From NCBI GenBank assembly GCA_022575985.1, contig JAKSXM010000228.1:806001-870000 (forward strand): DNA of 64,000 bases. Direction: 5' to 3'. The stretch is from Anagrus nilaparvatae (lineage: Eukaryota > Arthropoda > Insecta > Hymenoptera > Mymaridae). A program made the position numbers and the translations under genes. Below the pieces are notes generated by a model, which saw nothing but the letters and a program-made list of their open reading frames with translations, did no database searches and was not told where the DNA came from. Below are positions 22,744 to 34,803 of this stretch, piece by piece (positions within the stretch are counted from its first letter, which is position 1; the number at the start of each line of letters is the position of its first letter).

Positions 22744-24404
22744 ATGATGTTAAATAAACAAGTAGTTATTATAAAAATATTAGCTTCTTTAATCGGTATT
22801 GTAAAATGCCAGCAGACAGAAAAATTTCCACTTTTGATGCCAAACGTCCAACCACTTGTTGTAAGTAAACATTTATGTTTTTAATGTTTTGCTTAAATTG
22901 ATAATTTTTTGAAGAATATCATATTATGTTGAATGAAAAAATAATACTCTTAGTTAATAGACGCGAGGGGTTGTATTATCACTGGCAACCACCAGATTTG
23001 GTTTAGTAAAAATTTTTAATTAAGGATTTTTTTTAGGTTTGAGGTTTCACCCTTAAATTAGTTAAAACTATCCCTGAAAGGGTAAACCCTGTTATAGAAT
23101 AAATAAATAAATAGTATAAATATTAATTTTACCTAACAAAATCCCCAAAATTCTGGATCAGCAACCCAAAAAACCTTTATGGTCCAAATCTGGACACTCA
23201 AAGTGCAAATATATAAAAAATATCCCATTTTGGGGGTAGTTTTTGCTAAATTTAAGATGAAGCCCTAATTTCTTTAAAAAAAGGTCCCAAAATTTGCGAT
23301 CGGCGACACAAAAAACATACACTAATTCAAATCTGGTGTTTGCCAGTAACGACACAACCAAATCCATATATTCACTGGAATTAATCATATGTAGAATTAA
23401 TCTCAAACATTTTTTTAATTTTTTAAACTTTGAATGTTACAGCCCGAATCATATTTGTGTACTCCGGTAAAAATAGATGTTGGAAACACATATTTTATAG
23501 TTGGTTTTGAACCCAATGCAACAATGAATACAGCTCACCATATAATTATATATGGTTGTTCTAAACCTGGAAGTGCAAAACCATTATGGAGCTGTGGTGA
23601 AATGGTAAATTCCAAAGATTCAAGACTAGATGAAGCTAGTCCATGTGCAGATGGATCGCAGGTAAAATGTTTTAAAATAAATTTTGATTTATATAAAATT
23701 TTTTTAAAATAATTTTTTCAATATTTTTGAAGATTATTTATGCATGGGCAAGAGATGCTCCAACTTTGAATTTACCTGAAGGAGTTGGTTTCAAAGTTGG
23801 TAAAGATTCAGCTATGAAATATTTAGTTTTGCAAGTTCATTATGCCCATATAGATCGTTTCAAAGATGGAAGTACAGATGATTCCGGAGTAAAATTAATT
23901 TATACAAAAAAACAATTAAATAAACAAGCAGGAGTTATTGTTTTAGGTACTGGAGGTAGCATACCACCTCAAAGTCTTGAATATATGGAGACATCTTGCT
24001 CGATTACCGAAAACAAAACAATTCATCCTTTTGCTTATCGAACTCATACACACAGTTTAGGAAAAGAAGTAGCAGGCTATGTAATTAAACCAGACAACAG
24101 ATGGATAGAATTAGGAAAAAGAGATCCTTTGACTCCACAAATGTTTTATAAAGTTCATAATAATGTTAACATTACTTATAGGGATAAACTTGCTGCACGT
24201 TGTACAATGCAAAGTTATCGTGATAGAGTAACATATGTCGGAAACACAAATGAACACGAAATGTGTAATTTCTACATAATGTACTATGTCGAAAATGATG
24301 AACCATTAGAAAATAAATTTTGTTTTACAATGGGTCCACCAAATTATTATTGGGAATCAGATAATCTTATTAACATTCCTGATCGAGTTGCTCCTCCTTT
24401 GTAA
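22744..24404 (+). CDS. Phm: Peptidylglycine alpha-hydroxylating monooxygenase (PHM)
   Basis: A copper- and ascorbate-dependent enzyme of the secretory pathway that hydroxylates the C-terminal glycine of neuropeptide precursors, the first step of amidation. As in other insects it is a stand-alone PHM without a lyase domain. Exons 22744-22860, 23443-23661 and 23733-24404 join in phase 0 to 335 residues. Residues 1-22 form a signal peptide (MMLNKQVVIIKILASLIGIV). All six copper ligands are present: His71 and His72 (TAHHI), His148 (QVHY), His217 and His219 (RTHTH), Met289 (EMCNFY). LCTPVKID and HTHSLGK are family motifs. The start could be either of two adjacent ATGs (22744 or 22747). Intron 1 hosts a foldback element. 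Confidence 0.95.
22969..23359. repeat. Foldback element in PHM intron 1
   Basis: GGTTGTATTATCACTGGCAA at the left matches, inverted, TTGCCAGTAACGACACAACC at the right: terminal repeats of about 34 bp around a 391-bp body. Inner arms also pair: CTTAAATTAGTTAAAACTA near 23053 with TAGTTTTTGCTAAATTTAAG near 23235. The body also holds two direct copies of a CCCAAAATT-TG-GATC-GC-AC motif. There is no coding capacity. It shares its core with the element at 43771-44109. Confidence 0.75.
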
Positions 24405-25228
24405 ACTATCTTTTTTTGTACTTACATGTAAAATTTTCAGTATTTTTTAAATAATTTTATTATTTAATTTTTAATTTTAATATTTATTTTTAATTTTAAT
24501 TATGTGTAAATGTGTTGTACTAAGAAACTATGCTTTTTTTTTTTTTTTTTTTTTTAATAAAACTAAATATAAAAGTAAATATTATAAGACTGCAAAAACT
24601 TTATTAAACAGTCTGATAATCTGCATTCTATAAAATAACTATATTAAGTTTAGAATTTTTATCTTTCAATTAATAAATATTAATGTATAAATGTGTGATA
24701 ATATAATTCGTATAAATTCTATAGTACTTGCACATCATAATTCATAAAATTGAAATACTTTATTTAAATGTTATTCAAATGTAATGTCATATTTTATTAT
24801 AAAAATATTTTATATAAATATATTTATGCAATTATATTTATATTGTGATAAATTTTAGTTAGACAAAATAAATTAATATAAATATATTTTCAATGAATAT
24901 TGGAGGTTTTTATTTATTTCACATTTTTTTTTTTTTTTTTTGTATACAAAATAATATATTTTTGAGAAAAATTGTTTAATTATTGTACAAAAATAGTTAT
25001 ATAATTTTAATGTAATGATTTTTTGAGGATCTAATTAAAAAAGTTATAATAAGTATAAGTAACATAGGGGCGCGCCAACATAGGTACATTTTAATTTTTT
25101 TAAAACTAATAAAAGATACATTTTGCAAAAAGTGAACTGCTATTATTTTATTTATAATTATTATTAACATATAATTATTATTTTTTCTTATGTTGACGAA
25201 ACATTTTTGCAGTAAAGTCGTTAACATT
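24405..25228. other. PHM 3' UTR and downstream AT-rich spacer
   Basis: It is nearly pure A/T with two long T runs (24535-24555 and 24926-24941). It contains the PHM poly(A) signal and, from the right, the short 3' UTR of the coiled-coil gene. Nothing else is recognised. Confidence 0.5.
24556..24561 (+). promoter_or_regulatory. Candidate poly(A) signal for PHM
   Basis: AATAAA lies about 150 nt after the PHM stop codon, directly after a run of about 20 T. The distance is normal for insect mRNAs. Confidence 0.45.
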
Positions 25229-25465
25229 TTATTTTAGATCTTTGATTATCAATTCATAATTAGTATGAATTTGTTTTAATTCTTCGTCGACATTTTTAAT
25301 TTTGCTTTCCATATTATTTAATATTATATTTCCTTTTTTAGTTAAATTATTTAATAAACATAAACCTTCTTCAAACTGACGTTTTTTTTCTTTATTTTCA
25401 TCAATTTTTCTTTTTAATTCAAATATTAGTCTATTTAATTCACTAATATCTTTGTAAGCATCCAT
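25229..25465 (-). CDS. Small coiled-coil protein, function unknown
   Basis: A 78-residue protein, MDAYKDISELNRLIFELKRK onward, rich in Lys, Glu, Leu and Ile with heptad-like spacing along almost its whole length. It is likely one long helix that pairs with itself or a partner. There is no signal peptide, membrane span or enzyme motif. Codon use is far less skewed than random AT-rich frames, which supports a real gene. The ATG follows TCATC with no in-frame extension. After the TAA stop, the same frame continues for 15 codons (NVNDFTAKMFRQHKKK) to a second TAA, which also looks coding. I do not recognise the family; it may be a short subunit of a larger complex. Confidence 0.6.
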   Translation of the reverse strand: MDAYKDISELNRLIFELKRKIDENKEKKRQFEEGLCLLNNLTKKGNIILNNMESKIKNVDEELKQIHTNYELIIKDLK

Positions 25466-27149
25466 GATGATCTAGAATTTAATTAAGCAAATTATGGAAA
25501 GTTGATAAAACAATTACAAAATTTCATTCTAAATTATCTCACCTCTTATGTTTAATACTGAATTACTGACTTTTATACTTAAAAATTAACTATATATTTT
25601 GCAAATTTTTTGCAAATTTTGGCGAAGTTCATTGTATCGCGTGATTCGTGTTATAGGTATATATATATGCTCATTGACTTCGGGTATTCTCGGAACATAA
25701 AAACAATTTTTATCGGCAGCTTTCAAATATTAATAAGTGTGATTGTGCTTAAAAATCAAATAAGCTATTTTTTAAACTATAATGGTTTTACGCAAATAAA
25801 GCCAAAATTTATAAAAATCCACAAATTTTGAAACTCACATTAAATCCATATTTATATCACGTTTTTTGGCTCTTTTGCCAGGTGAAAAATATTGATTTAA
25901 GTCTGTAATTGTTTTAATTAACCTTTTTCAGTATACAAAACCAACGAAAAATTTGAAGAAAAAAAAGTCTAACATTTTTCCATATAACCCCTTTCGATTT
26001 TGGGCAAAATAAACATTTTCAAAAAAATCCTAGATGTCTATTGCAAATATATTATAAGAAACCATTATTATTTAATTCCAAATAATAGCCCAGTACAGGC
26101 CAATGTATAAAACACTATATTAATATATGGAATATTTTAAAAAAAATCATGATAAATTAATTAATTTTTCTGGACGGTACGATTTCCTGGCCACTGCGCG
26201 GCCGAGGAAACCGAAATTTTTCTCGCTACTGCCGCAGAAATATAGTATATTACGACCCATGGCCAGAAAAATAAAGAAAGGCCCAAATCGCACGTAAATT
26301 ACCTTCCGAGGCGAGGATGGTAAACTGCGATTTGGGGCATTCTTTTTTTATGGCCCAGGGTCGTATACGATTTTTCTGCATCATGTAAATAAATAAAAGA
26401 AAATGTATCAAAAAATTGTCTGCTCTGCCATCGCGCGCGGATTTATTATACTGTTTTTAGGAAAGTTTTACGTGAAAAGGGAGAGTCATCGCATCTGCAG
26501 AATTTTTCATAGATCATTTTTCTAATTTTCTTTTTTTATTTTAATTAAAATTAAGCGGTTAAGCGCACCGAACTTTTAAAAGGATATAATGTATATTTTA
26601 TTGTTTTATATATAATTATTGATATTTTAAATCTAGAATTTCAAAACTTATAATAGTACTGTAAATTGTCAAAGAGCTTATTAAATTATATAATTGGTTA
26701 TTAAAATTATTTTAAAATATTTACGAACAAATTTAAAACAGATTTAAAATTTAAATCGATCGTAGCGTATATGGTGACAAATTTAGAAACAAATTTATGA
26801 ACACAGAGAATTAGCAGAAAAACGCTCCATTATATAGCAGAAAACTGGAGCAAAGCTCCAAAATTTCTGAAGAAAACTTTATTTACAATTAGAACATATT
26901 TAATTATTTTACAAATTTTACATTATTATTAAGTAATAATACTTTTTACAAAACGTTTATGTTGTCTTAAGAAAGTCTTAAGAAAATAATGTACATATTT
27001 TCTTAATTAAATAATCAATTAAATGGATTCCATTGTGTATCAGAAATAATGCTAAAAAGTATTTAGTAATAACATAATAAATTTTTTTTTTTTTAATACA
27101 AATAAAAATTTTATATTTATCATATAAAAGAAAGAATTAAAATAAGAAA
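25466..27149. other. Intergenic region with a hairpin element
   Basis: It lies between the coiled-coil gene and the DHRS7-type gene, divergently oriented, so it should contain both promoters. The stretch 26160-26480 is clearly GC-richer and includes the hairpin at 26230-26381. A stretch at 25850-26040 with CCCCTTTCGATTTTGGGCAAA resembles repeat DNA. No further gene is seen. Confidence 0.5.
26230..26381. repeat. Compact 150-bp hairpin (foldback element or RNA hairpin)
   Basis: The left arm 26230-26303 and right arm 26319-26381 pair over most of their length: TACGACCCATGGCCAGAAAA with the inverted TATGGCCCAGGGTCGTA, and GGCCCAAATCGCACGT with GCGATTTGGGGC, then ATTACC with GGTAA. The loop is about 15 nt. 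It is GC-richer than its surroundings. It could be a small inverted-repeat transposon or a transcribed hairpin. No terminal duplication is seen. Confidence 0.65.
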
Positions 27150-28393
27150 ATGAAGTGGAATGAATATTTAAATAATTGGAATAGTATTTGTTGGATACTA
27201 GCAGTAATTGGAATCCCAATTGGTATACCATGGATTGTCTATCGTGTTATGAATATTGTTAAATTCAAACAAAAAAAAGCTAATCTTCGAGATAAGGTAA
27301 AAAAAAATAAACAAAAAATTTACCAAATACTAATTTTCATATTTCTTAAAGATCGTTGTTATAACTGGAGCAAGTTCAGGATTAGGTGAAGCAATGGCTC
27401 ATGTATTTTATAATTGTGGCTGTCAATTAATTTTAGTATCAAGACGAAAACAGGAACTACAAAGAGTAAAAAATGCATTAACAAAAATTAAAATTGTAAG
27501 TTTACTATTTTTTTATTTCAATATGTGGTAATGTAATTAATAAGAATAATTATTCAAGGATATTCCAACTCATACACCAGTTATTTTTCCATTAGATTTG
27601 ACAGAAATTCATAGTATACCTAGTGAAGTAGATAAATTACTAAAAGTTCATGGTAATATTGATATTTTAATTAATAATGCTGGAGTGTCATATAGAGGCG
27701 AGGTTATGGATACAAAAGTTGACGTTGATATGAAAGTAATGTTAATTAATTATTTTGGACAAGTTGCGTTAACAAAAGGTCTGTATCTTTTTTTTTTTTT
27801 TAATTTCATAAAATGAGATTAATTTTATTCTCAATTAATTTTTAGCAATTTTACCATCCATGGTAAGAAAAAAATCAGGACATATTGTTTTTACAAGTAG
27901 TATTCAAGGTAAAATTGCTATTCCATTTAGATCAGCATACACTGCTTCTAAGCATGCATTGGAAGCTTGGTGTGACTCAGCAAGAGCAGAACTTCATTCA
28001 AGTAAAATTAAAATAACAGTTGTTAGTCCAGGATATATTAGAACTTCTTTATCTATAAATGCACTGACTGGTACAGGTCAGCAATATGGAGGTTTGTAAT
28101 AATTTATTTTATGTTAATAAATGTTAGGTGTATTATTGAATTGTATTATTGTTAGTTAAAATTATTTTTTTTTATATACAAAAAACAATTTAGTTATGGA
28201 TGAAACGACAAAAACTGGATATTCACCAAACTATGTAGCTGACAAAGTATTAAAAGCAATTTTGAAAGGAAACAGTGAAGTTACAGTTGCTAATTTTACA
28301 CAAAAGTTAGCTATTATGATAAGAGTTTTATTTCCTAATTCTTATTTTAAGATAATGGAAAGAAGGGCCAAAAAACTTAGAAAAAGTTCTTAA
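27150..28393 (+). CDS. Dehydrogenase/reductase SDR family member 7-type (DHRS7/DHRS7B-like)
   Basis: A membrane-anchored, NAD(P)H-dependent short-chain dehydrogenase, probably of the ER or peroxisome membrane. Exons 27150-27296, 27352-27495, 27559-27778, 27846-28091 and 28194-28393 join in frame to 318 residues (human DHRS7B 325). An N-terminal membrane segment covers about residues 13-33 ([19 protein letters not shown]). The Rossmann cofactor motif is TGASSGLG (54-61), the structural motif NNAG (136-139), and the catalytic set is Ser189, Tyr202 and Lys206 (SAYTASK). [10 protein letters not shown] after the active site is typical of DHRS7 proteins. The C-terminus is basic. The substrate is unknown; lipid or steroid carbonyls are suggested by the family. 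Confidence 0.9.
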
Positions 28394-28737
28394 ATTTTTA
28401 TGGATATTCTAAAATTAGTTTTTAAGAAAGTAAGAATTTTGTAATAAATTTTTGTAATGGGGTTTTATAGTAGTGTTTAAAAAATTGCCTTATTCAAAAG
28501 ACTGAATCTTTAAAATAAGATTTACAATCATTTTCAAAATAAGTTTTTAAATGTTAACAAATTCTATTAAAGAAAATTTTTGGTTGCCAAATAAATAATA
28601 TTACCATTTACATTAAAAAGGGGTAAGATCAAATTTATGAAGTGTGTATAACTGCTAAAATATAACTTGGGCTGTATCGAGTTTTTAGAACTCTATTTAA
28701 ATTCTTATTTAATATGAGTCAGTATGACCCAAGTCAC

Positions 28738-28743
28738 AATAAA
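28738..28743 (+). promoter_or_regulatory. Candidate poly(A) signal for DHRS7-like gene
   Basis: AATAAA about 345 nt after the stop codon, at the right edge of a slightly GC-richer block that looks like 3' UTR. Confidence 0.4.
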
Positions 28744-29362
28744 ACATTTTATTTATTGAATAATATATTTTGTTTTCTGTTGATCTCAAATCATAATCAT
28801 TTGTTATTTATTAATTTTTTATTTAAGGTTTAATAAAGTAGTAATGAATTTTTATTGTCTCTTGTATATTTATAATTATTATTAAACAAAATAAAAAAGT
28901 AAATTATTTGAAAATTAATCTTTATTTATTATTTTTTTTTTTTGTTTACTACAGTTAATGTGTTTACACTATTTACACTTTTTTTAAAAAATTTTTATGT
29001 AGTGCCTGTCTGTGATTTTAAAATATAATGCATTTTAGTCGCTAAATCCATAAAATATTGCGAGACTTACAATAATAGAACTAATCATTTTTTTGTTTTG
29101 GAAAATGTGCTTTTTTTTTTTTTAAATAAATGCTAAGTAAATGCAAAACAGAAAATAAGAAATAAAGAGTCTCGACTAATAATAAACAGAGCGTTACATA
29201 TATATTAAAAAATGTATTTACAAAAATGAGGCTTAAAAAAAATTTGTAATTATTAATACTTCTTTTACAATTAAAAATTTTTAAATGCGAGCAACTTAAT
29301 TTTTTAAACAAAATTTTAAAAAATTGTGCTTTAGGATATTTCATATTTTTTGTTTCTCCCTT

Positions 29363-29379
29363 TCTCTCTCTCTCTCTCT
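29363..29379 (+). repeat. CT microsatellite
   Basis: About eight CT units in a pyrimidine-rich stretch in the spacer between converging genes. Confidence 0.8.
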
Positions 29380-30864
29380 TAGTCAGTATATTTTAATTAG
29401 AAGTATTATTTTAATAAACTTTATAAATCAAACTGTTCATTTTAACAATGCCTTATATGTTTTTTTCTTTGATTGCCTGCATATCTAAATAGTTACTTTA
29501 TAACAATAACAATCATTTTTAAAAAATATATTTATTTATTGATTTATTTTATGCTTTTTTTTTTCTTTTAAAAACTTTTTGCATATTTGCAAAACTTACA
29601 TGCTGCCATATTATGTGATTTAATAAATAACTGAGATAAATAAATCTAGTAATGATAAGGCAGCAAAAAAATATTTTACTTAAAATCACTGGAAAAATTT
29701 TAACTAATACGTAAAAAATATTTTTATTTTCGCAATAATTTATTCATATGCACAAGAAAAAAATTTATGTTAACAAGAACTGCTACATAGGCAAAGAAAA
29801 ACCGTTAAACAAACTTTATTATTAATTTTGAATGTAATTCTGATGAATTAAATTTTTATAGTTTTTATATATTTTTTAGTTTTTTTTTTTTCAATGTTGG
29901 GATTCTATTAAAAACGTACTTTTACTTAGAGTTAAGAAATAGGAAAAATACTTTTAACGTAACGTTAATCAAATTTAACAAATTAAATGTTTAACCATTA
30001 ATGATCAAACGAAATATTTGCTAATTTGAATTTAATGCATAACATTAATAATTAGTCTATAAATATAATTAATAGAGCTTAATTTACAGGCATTATTAAC
30101 TATATTTAAGCATCGATTTTACTGAATTAGTCAATATTTTAAATATGAAAAATATTAAAAATTATTAACTAAAATATTTTAGTCAATAAAATATTATAGT
30201 TAATATAAACTTGGTTAATTTACAAAATATTATTGTAAAGTAAAAAAAAATGTAATTAAAAACGACGTTAAAAACTAGTAGTCTATAATTAAGTGCACAT
30301 TTAACAAATTGTTTGAATTTTTTTTACAAAGATTAATAATTGTTAATAGTAAATATTTTCTTCAAATCAAAAAAGGATAATAATTGAGTTTTAGAAATAA
30401 TTATTTTATATAATAATGCTGTTTCCGTACATTCTGTGCTGCTGCTTACACATTATTATAATATAAATATCTTGTTTTTTTAATTACTTATGCATACATC
30501 GTTTTGATTTTTTTTATTAAAAGACGATAACTGAATGAAAGTATTTTAAGTTATCATCTCAAATAGTTTAATCATGCACGAGTATCACCTTTAAAAAAAT
30601 AAAAGCATTTTAATTAGTTCTTAAATTTAACCTGTTTTTTTTTTTAAACATTAATAACTTAACATTTTAAAATTTGTGCACTTTTAAAATTCATGTTCTT
30701 ATAAATAACATAACTGTTAATTTTTTGCAAATTCTTTTTACCTGCTTAGTTCATATAATAACTTTTTTTCAATTCAACATCACATAAATTTCTTCTTTTT
30801 TTTTACTTTCCATCTTTTTTTAATTATTTGAATTGTAGTTATTTTATACTTCGTTTATATATTT

Positions 30865-32091
30865 TCACTTAAAAGCTTGGTATATCCTCCAAGCACTGAT
30901 GCTCAGCGCTAAAATAGTAATTGTGTTGTGTAAAATTCTTCTCCTTGTATCGTCTTTCCTAACAAGAAATGTTGGAGAAGATGGTCCTAAGACTGCCAGA
31001 ACGTCAACATGAGGTAATTTGCTTGTATCCGTTTCAACTTGATACTGACAACAAGGATCAAATTGCCATGAAACGGTATATAATCCACAAGATACTGTTG
31101 CTATGAACCCAAATGGACCACAAATATATGGACGATCACCCCATAATAGACCTAAATGTTAATATGGCTTGGTTATTATAGTTTTCAACACAGCTTTTTC
31201 ATAAATCAATATAAGTACCTGTGATTACTGCTGTTAGTCCTGATAATGCAGCAGTTTTATGCAAACAATTTCCAACTGCAATCCATCGCGATGTTTCATC
31301 TCCTAATTTGGATGGTTCTATAACTATTAATTTGCATTCAGACTCTAACGCTCTTTCCAATTCAAATTCAAAGTTTTCATGTGCATTTTCTCCATCGTAT
31401 ACTTCTCTAATAATTGCAACATTTTTATAATTTTCACTGAAAAGATAAAATACTTCATTAATTTCATTTACAATAATTCAAAACAATTTTTTTAAATATG
31501 TGTTAATTCATAATTTGTAAACAAGTCTGTTTGTAAATGTATTTTATTAAAATTAAATTTGTAAAATGAAGTGAATATAATGATTCTTTTTTTTTTTCAA
31601 GTGTTATGTAAGACATTGATGGTGGCTAAAGTAACTAGTTACTAAACATACCTTGTTATATTTTTTTCCATTTTATTGAAAAATATATGTATGAAGCAAA
31701 AAATGAAAATTATTTAACGTTTTATTTGAAAAAATATTTTTAATTAAAAGGGCTCCAATTTTTTACAGAATACAACCAATTCATTTTTTAATGAAAGGAT
31801 TAAATATTAAAAAATAGATAAGGATATAAAAATTAATAAAGAAAACTAAATGTATTTTATTACAATTTTTTTTTTTTATGTATGAATAAAATGAATAATT
31901 GAAAATGGACTATTCTTAATTCTTATTTCTTATATGATTCATTGAAGATTTACTAAACTAAAATTAAGGTTAGTTTAACTGAGTAGTTTGTACTGTAAGC
32001 TTTCACTTTTAACTTTTGCATTAAATAAATATTAAACTAAAAAATATAAACATTTTATATTTTACACAAACCTGTAACCTTCATCTACCAT
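30865..32091 (-). CDS. TMEM11: Transmembrane protein 11 (mitochondrial inner membrane, PMI)
   Basis: A mitochondrial inner-membrane protein needed for normal cristae and mitochondrial shape (Drosophila PMI), linked to the MICOS complex. Three exons on the minus strand, 32072-32091 (only 20 nt), 31219-31436 and 30865-31151, join in phases 2 and 1 to 174 residues (human 192). Hallmarks: IIREVYDGENAHENFEFELE (15-34), IVIEPSKLGDETSRWIAVGN, WQFDPCCQYQVE (108-119), LVRKDD (142-147) and LHNTI (153-157). Two hydrophobic segments lie at about 68-106, and a third near the C-terminus. The tiny first exon is supported by frame, its donor and an upstream in-frame stop; it replaces a longer human N-terminus. 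Confidence 0.92.
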
Positions 32092-33148
32092 TTTTTCGTT
32101 TAAATAATTAATTATTTAATGGTTCTTTTAAGAACCGGACAAAAAGCCCCACAAAAGGCACAAAAATCTCCACCGACCTATATTTTTGCAGATACAAAAC
32201 GCGCAGACTGCAGGGATGGCAGGGATTGCTCTGCGAAGATGAGAACCGGACGTGTTCGATCAGCTGTCTGGGTTATTATTTTGATTATAGTGGTGGTTAA
32301 TTTGAATTGAAATTTATAAATTAAAAGTAATTTTATCAAAAATTAAAAACAGATATTTTTATTTTGCTAAAAATATAGGTGCCATAGAAATAAATTTTTT
32401 TCCTATCAATCGCATGCAAAATCCATAATTGTATGTGCTTGAAGTAAAATAATTTTATTTCTCTTTTTAGTTAAAAATTTGCAGAGTGTTCTGAATATTT
32501 CATGTCGGTAATATTGTTTTCTACTTCCACAGTGTTAGAAAAAAAAAATTTTACTTTTTGTTATTTTTTTACCGCTACATGAAAATTTCAATTTTAAAAG
32601 ACTAAATTAAATTTAGATTTTCAAGATTATTTATTGATTAACTATCTAGATAGGTACAAAATTTTGTAAAAAAGTAAAAATATTTATAATTTTTTCAGAT
32701 TAATTTTTTTTACATCATTATTATGAAATTTAATTATTTTTGAAATATGAAAAACTAAAAATTCAATCAGCCTTTTTAAAGTGAAAATTTTTTATGCATG
32801 TTGAATTAATTTCTTTTTAGAGTGACATTTTTATCTAAAACCAGGGTAAAATTTTTGCCTCGTAAAATTCTACTCTCATATTTTTCCAAAGAAATTTTAC
32901 TTTATGAAGTTTAGATGAATTTAATTCTATTAAAAGGTTTGCAGACTTATGTTTTTTAGCTCTACAAAAGGTTTTATACAAATTTATGAATGTCAAAGTA
33001 CCTAAGAGACGTTATTTTTTTTTACATTGAAGATGTTCATCCGAAGAGTTATTTAGAATAGGCCACCAATACTGTAAGGAGAGGGCAGGGGTAGCAATTT
33101 AAGTTCAACACACAAACCAATTAAGTTTTTTTTTTTTAATTAACTAAC
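32092..33148. other. TMEM11 upstream region
   Basis: A GC-richer block at 32119-32290 directly upstream of TMEM11 likely holds its promoter and 5' UTR; AGAACCGGAC occurs there twice (near 32130 and 32242). The remainder is AT-rich, with a tail fragment of the dispersed repeat near 33105-33125. No gene is seen. Confidence 0.5.
33100..33126 (+). repeat. Tail fragment of dispersed repeat (copy 3)
   Basis: AACACACAAACCAATTA matches the right end of the repeat copies at 5828-6020 and 58510-58700, in the same orientation. A G-rich patch (GAGGGCAGGGG) precedes it, as in the longer copies, but the middle is missing. Confidence 0.5.
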
Positions 33149-33396
33149 AAAGGAAATTTACTACATTTGGAAAATCAAATGTTACCAAATAAAATCAGTT
33201 TATTATGTTAAAAAATATCTCTTATGTGCATTTCTACGAAAAAATCCTTTTTATGAGCACCAAAAATAAAAAAAAAAAAATTTACGAGGCTGCGACTGCC
33301 ACCATGATTTTCTGGTAGTTTGAACCCTATAGAATGCAAAAAAAGCGTGAACACGAAATCTTCGATGGATGCCAAAAAGATTTTGCCACTTTTATG

Positions 33397-34799
33397 TGGG
33401 TAGATTTAAATGAAGTGAGTGTGACTTACATGGTCGGGTCTTCAAAACTGCCCCAAAGTGTTTTTTTCTGAAAGTACTACCAAAAATAAGTAACCAGCCC
33501 AATTTTTAGCCTCCCAGAGCGAAATCTCGATTTTTGGCAGCCATTTTAGTGTTTTTGACTGTCGTAAAAAAAGTAAGAAAAATGAGTCATAATTTTTTTT
33601 ATTATTTCTGTAAAAAACTCACATTAGCATGAAAAATTTTTTCTTTTTAATTCCGGATAGGAAATTTCCCTGGCTATCCGATTCCGGGGTCAAAAATTTG
33701 TTTTGAGTAGCGCATGCGCGTAGAATCGCTAAGATAGGATGTTTTTTTTCAAAAGTCGATTTCTCAAATGCCTATTAGTGAAAAATCTTGTAACCAGGCT
33801 TAAAATTTTCGTTAAACCTTATATTTTTTGGCGAAAAAAAAATTTCGATGGGACACTGCTTTTTGGGAGCTCTAGTAAAAAAAATAGCAGCTTTCAAAAC
33901 CTCATTTTTTACAAATTTCAAATTTCCCGCCAAGTCACGTGACCAATCGAAAATCTGACCAAAAATTTGGATTCCGCGGGAAATTTTACATAAGGATATA
34001 TCTTTTCATGTTTTTAAGAGCGTTTATGTTAAAGCGGCGAAAAACAGTGAAATAATAAAGAATTTTCTGAATAATTTTGAATAATTTGGAATAATTTAAA
34101 AAATAAAAAAATTCCTTAATAAATGAGATATTTTAATCTTTCAATTTAAAATTTCGCTGCTTTAACATAAACGCTCTTAAAAACATGAAAAGATATACAC
34201 TTATGTAAAATTTCCCGCGGAATCCAAATTTTTGGTCAGATTTTTGATTGGTCACGTGACTTGGCGGGAAATTTGAAATTTGTAAAAAATGAGGTTTTGA
34301 AAGCTGCTATTTTTTTATCTAGAGCTCCCAAAAAGAAGTGTCCCATCGAAATGTTTTTTTTTTGCCAAAAAATATAAGGTTTAACGAAAATTTTAAGCCT
34401 GGTTACAAGATTTTTCACTAATATGCATTTGAGAAATCGACTTTTGAAAAAAAACAGCCTATCTTAGCGATTCTACGCGCATGCGCTACTCAAAAAAAAT
34501 TTTTGACCCCGGAATCAGATAGCCAGGGAAATTTCCTATCCGGACCTAAAAAGAAAAAATTTTTCATGCTAATGTGAGTTTTTTACAGCAATAATAAAAA
34601 AAATTATGACTCATTTTTCTTACTTTTTTTACGACAGTCAAAAACACTAAAATGGCTGCCAAAAATCGAGATTTCGCTCTGGGAGGCTAAAAATTGGGCT
34701 GGTTACTTATTTTTGGTAGTGCTTTCAGAAAAAAACACTTTGGGGCAGTTTTGAAGACCCGACCATGTAAGTCGCACTCACTTCATTTAAATCTACCCA
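33397..34799. repeat. Palindrome A (1.4 kb, centre near 34100)
   Basis: Left and right halves are nearly perfect reverse complements: TGGGTAGATTTAAATGAAGT with ACTTCATTTAAATCTACCCA at the ends, and AAGAGCGTTTATGTTAAAGC with GCTTTAACATAAACGCTCTT near the centre. Identity is very high (a few mismatches per 100 bp by eye), with only about 100 bp of AT-rich spacer. Confidence 0.9.
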
Positions 34800-34803
34800 T
34801 GTC

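Larger units (their letters stand above)
28394..30864. other. 3' UTRs of DHRS7-like and TMEM11, AT-rich spacer
   Basis: About 2.5 kb between two converging genes. DHRS7-like transcripts probably end near 28760. The rest is A/T-rich with long T runs and a CT microsatellite at 29363-29379. Part may be a long TMEM11 3' UTR. Short frames here are low-complexity and not called. Confidence 0.5.
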
